From: Opitutaceae bacterium | Lineage (GTDB): Bacteria > Verrucomicrobiota > Verrucomicrobiia > Opitutales > Opitutaceae | NCBI GenBank assembly: GCA_019455245.1 | Contig: JACFMR010000008.1 | Span: forward strand, 1-64,000 | DNA length: 64,000 nt | Direction of reading: 5' to 3' | Part shown: positions 1-6,103 of the stretch, piece after piece | Numbering within the stretch: the stretch's first letter is position 1 | Layout of the letters: each line of letters starts with the position of its first letter | Translations under genes and position numbers: made by a program | The notes under the pieces: generated by a model | Database searches by the model: none | The model's input: the letters and a program-made list of their open reading frames with translations, nothing else | Told to the model about the DNA's origin: nothing

Positions 1-5
1 AAGGT

Positions 6-48
6 GGCTGGTTTTGACCCGGCCCTAACTGGCTGGTTTTGCCCGGCC
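6..48. repeat. Short tandem direct repeats, possibly the end of an IS21-like element
   Basis: Two near-identical copies of GGCTGGTTTTGACCCGGCC (6-24) and GGCTGGTTTTGCCCGGCC (31-48) lie 25 bp apart at the window edge. Spaced repeats inside the ends are typical of IS21-family elements, and this wording resembles ends I associate with that family. No transposase is visible to the right, so any element would lie to the left, outside the window. The IS assignment is recall plus context only. Confidence 0.35.
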
Positions 49-49
49 G

Positions 50-202
50 ATGACAAAGAAATTTCCGATCATCGTCGGCAACTTCAAAAAGCGGCGGGAC
101 AAATTCGCGAAGCGACTGGGGCTCAGCGCCCCGTGGGGAAGCGATTCTAAAGACTACCCCCAGAGATTTAGTTTTTCTGGAGGCTGTTTTGCTAGGCCCT
201 AG
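50..202 (+). CDS. Possible small protein of 50 residues, unknown
   Basis: An ATG-started frame of 50 codons follows directly after the tandem repeats. The product is basic in its first half (KKFP, NFKKRRDKFAKR) and has no recognisable domain. Its stop codon lies inside the 21-bp palindrome at 187-207. It may be a remnant of a longer gene disrupted by the adjacent repeat. Evidence for expression is weak: length and position only. Confidence 0.2.
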   Translation: MTKKFPIIVGNFKKRRDKFAKRLGLSAPWGSDSKDYPQRFSFSGGCFARP

Positions 203-207
203 CAAAA
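187..207. promoter_or_regulatory. Perfect 21-bp palindrome
   Basis: TTTTGCTAGG and CCTAGCAAAA form perfect 10-bp arms around a single central C. The arm symmetry and one-base centre suit binding of a dimeric protein. A hairpin (9-bp stem, GCC loop) with a following A-run is possible but weak as a terminator. It lies beyond the 3' ends of the leftward genes that follow. No known regulator is assigned. Confidence 0.4.
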
Positions 208-253
208 TGCACCTGAAATTGGGTGTTTAGCTCTCGCTTCATGACTAATGCGA

Positions 254-424
254 TCAGAAATCGGTCGCTGTAATTTCAGGCGGCACCTTCCGACGCAAAA
301 TAGAGAACGTGAGCAATGAGTAGGTGACTATCGTAGGTATCGTCGCGATCACGGACATCGCTAGCTCGATCATTTCTCGCCTCATCGTGATCACCTGCAA
401 ACGCGAACTTATAACCGCTGTCAT
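254..424 (-). CDS. Possible small membrane protein of 56 residues
   Basis: An ATG at 422-424 opens a 56-residue frame just downstream of the leftward gene ending at 445. It contains one hydrophobic stretch (about residues 20-43, MSVIATIPTIVTYSLLTF) followed by basic residues, as in single-pass small membrane proteins. I recognise no family, and the frame could be chance in this AT-richer stretch. Confidence 0.22.
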   Translation of the reverse strand: MTAVISSRLQVITMRREMIELAMSVIATIPTIVTYSLLTFSILRRKVPPEITATDF

Positions 425-444
425 TCCGGTCCCTGCGACAGACC

Positions 445-1098
445 TTAGAAGGCCCTGTCTGTTGCTAATACCTCGAGGCCGGTCCGAATTCGGGTTTTGA
501 CCCAACGCGCGTCCGCTTCTTTCCAGCCCAGATCTTCCATCAAGTATGCTCCGACTCGATCTGGCGAAACATTCGCACGATATCTATGGAGCGCACAGAT
601 AAAGAGGTCTAGATTGCGGATGTCCGATCCATGATAGGTCAGCGGATACCCACGCAGGTAGGCGGTAAAGAAATCCCGGCAGCGCTTACCGGGAATGACG
701 ACTTCCAACCCAACGTTATCGGGCGTCACATCAGCTGACCATCCCGAGCAGGCGAACGCTGGCACCGTCTTAAGGGCTGCAACAAATAGAACCGCAGCTG
801 AATTGTATTCCTCACGAGTGATTTGGCCACATCTCTGTGGGAAAATATTTGGCGAATGAAATCGGATTCTTTTCACACCTCCGCTCATGGTAAGAGCAAT
901 GACGAGGGGCGGCAAAGTGTCGTCGCCTTCGTAAGCGACCAGGTAGGACGGGCGCTCGACACCTGCGGTGTAGCTTTTCGAGCCTTTGCCGTCCAATCGC
1001 CAGCGCGGCATTGCGCGACATAGCTGGCGCAAAGTCGCATCGAATGCAGCGCGGTTTCTGGAAGCGCCGGTAATAACAATTGTCCGATGGATTTTCAT
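445..1098 (-). CDS. Hypothetical protein, 217 residues
   Basis: The frame runs from ATG at 1098 to its stop at 445. The product is soluble, without a signal peptide or membrane segment. It begins MKIHRTIVITGAS and has a mixed alpha/beta composition, but the N-terminus lacks a convincing Rossmann GxxGxxG motif. I do not recognise the family. It lies in the lower-GC island left of the tRNA-Glu remnant, downstream of hipBA on the same strand with an 88-bp gap. Length and start support a real gene; function is unknown. Confidence 0.6.
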   Translation of the reverse strand: MKIHRTIVITGASRNRAAFDATLRQLCRAMPRWRLDGKGSKSYTAGVERPSYLVAYEGDDTLPPLVIALTMSGGVKRIRFHSPNIFPQRCGQITREEYNSAAVLFVAALKTVPAFACSGWSADVTPDNVGLEVVIPGKRCRDFFTAYLRGYPLTYHGSDIRNLDLFICALHRYRANVSPDRVGAYLMEDLGWKEADARWVKTRIRTGLEVLATDRAF

Positions 1099-1186
1099 CC
1101 GGAAGCAGTCGAAGGGTAACCAAGGAATTTGATTCGAAGAACGACGTCGCCAAGTTGAAGCAGGCTTTCTTGTTCGAAGACGTTGC

Positions 1187-2491
1187 TCATACAGAGCGGA
1201 CTGCGTTCAGAAATCCCTCGAAAATCTTGTCGCGGATTTGAGCGGGAAATCCGGGCTTAATCTCGCGGCTGACTTCCTCGACGGCGCGAGGTGCAGCAGA
1301 CGTGATCTCGGCAAAGAGCTCCGCACTGTCTCCGAGACCAGCGAACCGCGTGGTCGCGTCCCAGCTGCGAGCCCTGAGTTCGCTCATTTTCCAATGGGCA
1401 CTTTTACTACGCACTGCCATGGCAAGTTTGGCTTTGCGCGCGTCGAGGTGATTCGGCCCCCGGCCGATGATGGGCCATGCAGAGAGTATGTCGTAGAAGG
1501 GGGTCAGCCGATGGCTGCCGCCTCGCTCAATGAAAATGGAGAAATTCTTCGCGTGACCATCGGTCGCCGCCAGCAACCAGAAAATCATCTGAGCTTTGAG
1601 GAAAGCGCGTTTGTCCCCCAAGGGATCCAGGCTGGCATCGAGCACCCGCAGGATGTCCCGCATGCCAGGACCGCCATCGCCCTCGTACTTCATCGTACTC
1701 GGCAACCCGAGCGCCTGACAAAAATCCTCTTGGGGCAGGCGGGCGATCCAACCCGCGCGCTGGAGGCGTCGATCAAACCGCTCAACGGCGAGGACCTTCC
1801 TCGCACCGAACTCCACGATCTCGCAGCGCGCGGTGTCTAGACCCAAGCTCTGCATCAGACGGGAGCAGAGCCATTCATTCTCCACCGAACCCTGCATGTC
1901 CATTTGCAGGTGACCGATGAGGCCGAGGGGCAACTTCAAGATATGCGTGGTCGGAGTGGCGCCGCGGGGGCGGCACCACTGGCCATCGTGAAAGAGGAGT
2001 GCCGTTTTTTCCTGCGCACCGGCGAGAGATATTCGGAAGTCACTCTCATCGTCCTGCCCCATGACGCGCGCAGGCGAAAGACTGCCCGCAATCAGTTCCT
2101 CGACCCGGCGCTCGCTGAGCGGTTCGGCATCGATGCGGTCGAAGCCGGCGGGGGTTTCGCCGTCAGGCAAAAGCTGGATCGCTCCGACGCAGTCGCGGCC
2201 AATCGCTTTGAGAAGGTCGAAAGCTTCGATAGAACCCGTGGCGAACTTCGCGCGAATGCGGCTGCGGATGGAAGCGGCGTCGGGCAGCAGATTATCGAAG
2301 TAGTGCTCCACCTTCTCCCCACGAATCGGCTCATTGCGCGGGGTGAATGGCAGGGACAGCGACAGCGGTCGACCGGCCGGCGACTCGATCCAGGCAGGAT
2401 CGTATTCCAACACGTGGACGTGCCTCACAATGGACCACCTTCCGACGCGGAGTCCATTCATCCAAATCGTGAGGGTGGACGCGGTCGTCAC
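1187..2491 (-). CDS. hipA: HipA-type serine/threonine kinase toxin
   Basis: The 434-residue product matches the HipA family across its length. It has the N-terminal HipA_N subdomain (to about residue 110), the flexible P-loop segment SLAGAQEKTALL with Ser155 matching the autophosphorylated Ser150 of E. coli HipA, the conserved TPTTHILKLP stretch, the catalytic loop TDGHAKN (Asp311, Asn316) and the metal-binding YDILS (Asp334). HipA kinases inactivate glutamyl-tRNA synthetase and cause growth arrest, and HipB neutralises them. I chose the GTG at 2489-2491 because it follows the hipB stop by one base; longer frames would run through hipB. All key residues are present, so the toxin looks intact. 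It is part of the accessory island. Confidence 0.93.
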   Translation of the reverse strand: MTTASTLTIWMNGLRVGRWSIVRHVHVLEYDPAWIESPAGRPLSLSLPFTPRNEPIRGEKVEHYFDNLLPDAASIRSRIRAKFATGSIEAFDLLKAIGRDCVGAIQLLPDGETPAGFDRIDAEPLSERRVEELIAGSLSPARVMGQDDESDFRISLAGAQEKTALLFHDGQWCRPRGATPTTHILKLPLGLIGHLQMDMQGSVENEWLCSRLMQSLGLDTARCEIVEFGARKVLAVERFDRRLQRAGWIARLPQEDFCQALGLPSTMKYEGDGGPGMRDILRVLDASLDPLGDKRAFLKAQMIFWLLAATDGHAKNFSIFIERGGSHRLTPFYDILSAWPIIGRGPNHLDARKAKLAMAVRSKSAHWKMSELRARSWDATTRFAGLGDSAELFAEITSAAPRAVEEVSREIKPGFPAQIRDKIFEGFLNAVRSV

Positions 2492-2492
2492 G

Positions 2493-2777
2493 TTACCAGT
2501 CTCCCTTTTCCGAGCGCGTCGCTTTGGTCGTTCGCTTCCGGCGGACCGCGTTAGCATTGCTGGGAAGGTCGTCGATGGCCAGCCGGCCGCCCAGCGCGGC
2601 AACGATCCGGGAAAGCTGGTCAAAGCTGGCCCGGCCCGGGGATGCTTCAATGGTGGCAATCCGGCGCTGGCTTACCCCGATGCGGTCGCCAAGCTGCGCC
2701 TGACTCAGGCCTCGTGAATCGCGGAGCGCGCGCAGCACGGTTTGCAACTGTGTAGGAGTGGAAACGGCATAATTCAT
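2493..2777 (-). CDS. hipB: HipB-type XRE-family antitoxin and repressor
   Basis: This 94-residue protein has a helix-turn-helix of the Cro/CI (XRE) class: LRDSRGLSQAQLGDRIGVSQ, followed by RRIATIEASPGRASFDQLSRI. It lies directly upstream of hipA, with the hipA GTG beginning one base after the hipB TAA, the usual antitoxin-toxin arrangement. HipB binds HipA and represses the operon. I chose the ATG at 2775-2777 over the one at 2813 because an inverted-repeat operator at 2788-2807 lies between them. The C-terminus is basic (RRKRTTKATRSEKGDW). Confidence 0.9.
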   Translation of the reverse strand: MNYAVSTPTQLQTVLRALRDSRGLSQAQLGDRIGVSQRRIATIEASPGRASFDQLSRIVAALGGRLAIDDLPSNANAVRRKRTTKATRSEKGDW

Positions 2778-2787
2778 GAATGGGAGG

Positions 2788-2821
2788 TTAGAACCCAGGA
2801 GTTCTAAATGCAAGTTAGAAC
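2788..2821. promoter_or_regulatory. Putative HipB operator with three TTAGAAC half-sites
   Basis: TTAGAAC (2788-2794) and GTTCTAA (2801-2807) form a perfect 7-bp inverted repeat with a 6-bp spacer, and a third TTAGAAC half-site follows at 2815-2821. The cluster lies immediately upstream of the hipB start, where the operators of hipBA systems lie. The E. coli sequence (TATCC-N8-GGATA) differs, so this is assigned by position and symmetry. Confidence 0.6.
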
Positions 2822-3114
2822 TTAAAGAGGCTAAACTGGTTTAAGCCCGTTAGGATGCTAAATCGCAATAAGTCGCCAAGCGGTTTTTCGACTGAAGACC
2901 GGCCGAGGGCCGGCCGGATGAAGCTGCCGGTATGGGCTTCGTTCCACCCGAGGTCCGGATCGATCTCAGCGCCATTTCTACGGCTAAAAACCCAATCCCC
3001 GCAATGAATCTCGGAGGAAGTAACGCTGGTCACCCGGAGAGACATTTCAACTCCGCTCATATCTCGGATGACGGAATCGCCGACCTGAACGTCGCTGAGA
3101 GATTTCTCTTTCAC
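2815..3114 (-). CDS. Conserved hypothetical protein, 99 residues
   Basis: A small soluble protein starting at a GTG (3112-3114). The central part (VTSVTSSEIHCGDWVFSRRN followed by GAEIDPDLGW and TGSFIRP) resembles a widespread unnamed family with a C-x-W-x-F-x-R-x-x-G-A-E-x-D-x-x-L-G-W pattern. Its function is not known. It lies upstream of hipB on the same strand, and its stop codon falls inside the third putative HipB half-site. Transcription from further upstream could therefore run into hipBA. Confidence 0.6.
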   Translation of the reverse strand: MKEKSLSDVQVGDSVIRDMSGVEMSLRVTSVTSSEIHCGDWVFSRRNGAEIDPDLGWNEAHTGSFIRPALGRSSVEKPLGDLLRFSILTGLNQFSLFKF

Positions 3115-3199
3115 AGCGGAAACGTGCTAGCGCCAGGCATTGCGTCAATCCAGGGACTCCAGACTTGCAGAGTGCCTTGAAGCGGCCGAACAGGTAAAC

Positions 3200-4378
3200 G
3201 TGAAATCGAAGGTTCAGATTCCGCAGGACATCGCTCAAGCACTCACCTTTGTAACAGAAGGAAAGCTCTTCGCGCTACAGCAATGGGTCGCGGAAGGAAA
3301 GCGCGTGCAGGCCGGCGATTTCAATGACCACAGATTCTGCTGCCTTCATCGCGCCTGTGAGCGGGGATTTCACAGCATCGTGGAGGTGTTGCTCAAAGTC
3401 GATGGCTGGTCCCAAGAAGAAAAGGATTCCGCCCTGACGGGAGCGATGCATGCGAGTCGCTTGGACTTGGTCGAACTGTTGCTCGCGCATGGAGCCCGGG
3501 TCACGGCCATCGATTTTGAGGATCTGTGCCGGACACTGAACATCGAGCTGATGACCCGCTTCCTCGAGGCAGGTGTGGACCCGGCGGCCGACAACGCCTT
3601 CGCACGTGCCCTAGACGAGTTCAAGGCCCGGCCATTGCTCCGGTTTTATCGGGACCAAGTGGAAAAATATCCCAGCCTGAAGGGGCAAATCTCACTCGCG
3701 CTCGCCGAAGCCGTGCGCGAAAAGAAAACCCGCTGGGCTGCACTTCTCGTATGGGCGGGTGCCGATCCGTTCATGACCGTTCCGGATGAACTCTACGGCG
3801 ACTGGGACTTTGGTGAATATGGTGGGAGAGTCGCCGCCGAAATTGCCTGCCATTCCGGCGAACCCGATCTGGTGAAGGTCCTGAAACTGCGCCCAGATCC
3901 CCAAACCCGCCAAGAGCTCCTCTCCCGGGTCCTTTGGAATCCCTCGGCTGAAATCGTGCGTCACCTGATCAAAAAGGTCCCTGCGTCGGAGCTGAACCTC
4001 GGGAGCCGGCAATCCTGCAAGGCAGTGGAAGACATTGTGGAGCGTCGGCCCTGGAGCTTCGGCTACCCGAGCATGAGTCACACCCAGCAGGACGATGCGG
4101 TGGCGGACTGCCTCGAAATCCTCCTGGATGCCGGCGCACGCTGGAACCCGGACCCCGGGCGCCTCGGCTCTGTGCGCCGTGACCTTATACGCAACTCCTC
4201 GCGCTACGTCGTCCGGATCCTGCGCTTGCTGCTCTACGTGCCGGGTGCGGCGGATCGCGCGCTCGTCGCCGAACTCTGTCGGACACCTGTCATCCAGCGA
4301 AAAATCTACGAGGGCGACCGCGTCTTGGGCAAAGAAATCGACGAGCTCCTGGCCGAGACTAGGGCCGGTCAACGCTGA
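3200..4378 (+). CDS. Ankyrin-repeat-like protein, about 392 residues
   Basis: The N-terminal half has ankyrin-type helical repeats: LHRACERGFHSIVEVLLKV, then LTGAMHASRLDLVELLLAHG, then LNIELMTRFLEAGVDPAADN. Weaker repeat-like segments continue (WAALLVWAGADPF, DCLEILLDAGARWN). Such proteins usually mediate protein contacts. There is no signal peptide or membrane segment. I chose the GTG at 3200 because the repeats begin soon after and an AGG precedes it; an upstream start at 3140 is possible. The 3' end overlaps the convergent gene ending at 4369 by 10 bp. It lies in the lower-GC island. Confidence 0.7.
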   Translation: MKSKVQIPQDIAQALTFVTEGKLFALQQWVAEGKRVQAGDFNDHRFCCLHRACERGFHSIVEVLLKVDGWSQEEKDSALTGAMHASRLDLVELLLAHGARVTAIDFEDLCRTLNIELMTRFLEAGVDPAADNAFARALDEFKARPLLRFYRDQVEKYPSLKGQISLALAEAVREKKTRWAALLVWAGADPFMTVPDELYGDWDFGEYGGRVAAEIACHSGEPDLVKVLKLRPDPQTRQELLSRVLWNPSAEIVRHLIKKVPASELNLGSRQSCKAVEDIVERRPWSFGYPSMSHTQQDDAVADCLEILLDAGARWNPDPGRLGSVRRDLIRNSSRYVVRILRLLLYVPGAADRALVAELCRTPVIQRKIYEGDRVLGKEIDELLAETRAGQR

Positions 4379-5682
4379 TGTTTTAGCCAGAAGGGGTAGC
4401 CCTGCGCCGATTGGTGTGAATGGTGATGGTGAACCTCCGTCGGAGGCGGCGTCGGGGCAGGCATGGAAGGTGGACGCGGAATCTGGCGCGTTTCCGGATA
4501 AGGTCCACCAAAGGGCACAGCCGCTGGGTCGAACGGACCGTCCCGTGCCGGATCGGGATAGTCGATTTGCTGAGGGGAGAGCGCCGTCAAATTGCTGCGA
4601 GCCCATGCAAGCCACTCCTCCTGCGCCGGAGTCAGAGTTCCTAGTTCCGATTTCCATCGATGTTCACAATGATCCACAAAATCCGCCGTCGCGTTGTGCA
4701 GCCGCCACCACTGTGCCGCGCGAACCAGGTTCTCCCGGCGCCGGTTGGCAATGTCTGCAAGTGTTTGCCGGTTCTGCTCCTTTTTTTCCTCCTCCTGGCG
4801 AATCTTCTCCTTTGCCTGATCCTGTTTCCACCTCTCCTCCGACTCAAGGTGCGCTTTTTCGCTACTGACGAAGAAATCCCAGATTTTCTCGATGACCTGA
4901 GCGGTGATCTCTTCGAGGGAAACGTCAGACTTTTGAATCAGCGTGATATCGCTGGATCGGCTGTAGTAGCGGTCCGTCCCCAGTGAAAATCGGAAACGTC
5001 CCGACGGCTGCTGCGAGGTCAGTTGCCATTCGGAGCAGGGGCGTCGTTTTTCCTGTGCGTTCGGCTCGCGTTTGATGGTTTCGATCAGCTCCTCGATCGA
5101 CAGGCTAGTCTGATACTTGCCGCAATGAAACGAGGGATGACCATACTTGCCACGAAACTTGCGGAACTCGACTCCGCGAGTTTCCAACTCGGAGAGGATC
5201 ACATGAAACGAGCGTGCCACTCCGTCGACTGCCTTTTTGGAAACGGAAACGCTGGGCACGTCGATACGGTCGTTGATGTGCAGCTTCCCGTCCTGCCCAG
5301 GAGTCGCGGCTAGGAGCGCGGTGCGAAGCTCGCGCGCCACGGGATGCAGGCCGCGATGGTCCGCCGGCAGTTCGATCCGTTCCAGCTTCTGGATGGCCAG
5401 GACTTCGGTCGGCGGGTTCGCCGAGTGCAGCTGCTTGGCGGTCTCGGCGGCGAGACCTTGACGCTGTTCAACGATTGGCGCTTTAGGCAGCGGAGATTTT
5501 CTGGGCTGCTGACCGGCCGCGAGCCTTGCCCAATACCCGCGCGGTGGCGTGGGAACGTTGAGCCGCTTGCAGGTCTTGGCGATAGCGACGTCGGTAATGC
5601 TGAATTCTTGGGCGAGTTGGACGAGGGGCGTTGTCCACACGCGCTCGTAGAGTTGCTCGCGAGTGAGCTTGATCGTACTCAT
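4369..5682 (-). CDS. Conserved hypothetical protein with an N-terminal HTH-like region, 437 residues
   Basis: The N-terminus (residues about 4-50) holds LTREQLYERVW, then LVQLAQEFSITDVAIAKTCK and VPTPPRGYWARLAAG. This resembles a widespread unnamed accessory family in which an HTH-like unit precedes PPRGYW. The middle is mixed alpha/beta. A charged coiled-coil-like stretch (about 325-360, rich in K, E and Q) follows, and the tail is proline-rich with a His cluster (VHHHHSHQ). I chose ATG 5680-5682, which lies just before the conserved start; an extension to 5820 would add low-quality sequence. It is the last gene before the tRNA-Glu remnant. Function unknown. Confidence 0.7.
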   Translation of the reverse strand: MSTIKLTREQLYERVWTTPLVQLAQEFSITDVAIAKTCKRLNVPTPPRGYWARLAAGQQPRKSPLPKAPIVEQRQGLAAETAKQLHSANPPTEVLAIQKLERIELPADHRGLHPVARELRTALLAATPGQDGKLHINDRIDVPSVSVSKKAVDGVARSFHVILSELETRGVEFRKFRGKYGHPSFHCGKYQTSLSIEELIETIKREPNAQEKRRPCSEWQLTSQQPSGRFRFSLGTDRYYSRSSDITLIQKSDVSLEEITAQVIEKIWDFFVSSEKAHLESEERWKQDQAKEKIRQEEEKKEQNRQTLADIANRRRENLVRAAQWWRLHNATADFVDHCEHRWKSELGTLTPAQEEWLAWARSNLTALSPQQIDYPDPARDGPFDPAAVPFGGPYPETRQIPRPPSMPAPTPPPTEVHHHHSHQSAQGYPFWLKHQR

Positions 5683-5907
5683 GCGTCCATCCATATAAAC
5701 CCGATCAACGGGACGCCTCAATCGTGATGCAGGCACATAAACGTCGCCTCTTCGAACACGCAGCAGAAGGTTGCCAGAGGTTGCCAAAAAACCTGTTTTT
5801 GCCTTCACTTTTCCGCGCAAGTGTGCATCGTGTTTCTTGTTCTAAAACATTAACCATTAACTAGGTCCGCGTTTTTGAGCGACTTAATTTTGCGACGCGT
5901 TTCCCGT

Positions 5908-5930
5908 TTCGAATCCCCGTGGGGACGCCA
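5908..5930 (+). other. 3' fragment of tRNA-Glu: probable attR of a genomic island
   Basis: The 23 bases from the T-loop (TTCGAAT) through CCCCG, TGGGGAC, discriminator G and CCA match the 3' end of bacterial tRNA-Glu, which ends TTCGAATCCCC..GGGGACGCCA. The 5' side of the T-stem is absent (TTCCCGT instead of a CGGGG-type strand), so this is a fragment and not a gene. Integrases that use tRNA genes leave such a copy at the distal end. With the fragment on the + strand the island lies to its left. The GC drop left of this point agrees. Confidence 0.7.
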
Positions 5931-6103
5931 ATTTACGGAAGCCCACATGTTTGCGCACGGCCGATCCAAGTGCGGGGGAGATCCACCCGGGGGCAGCCAA
6001 AATCCCGGCCGGTTTGTTTCTGCTCCGGCCTTAACTGCCCAAATCCGCCAATCGCGAGTCCAGACCATGCCGTAGCCGTTTTCGAGGGTTCCATTGCCGG
6101 AAT
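5931..6103. other. Gap between the island edge and the glycan locus
   Basis: This stretch lies between the tRNA-Glu remnant and the 3' end of the rhamnosidase gene. I see no credible coding frame and no clear terminator. With the sequence before the remnant, the gene-free interval is about 420 bp (5683-6103). Confidence 0.5.

Noticed and set aside
5850..5930. Complete tRNA gene on the + strand
   Set aside because: Only the T-loop to CCA part is present; the 5' strand of the T-stem, the anticodon arm and the acceptor partner are missing.
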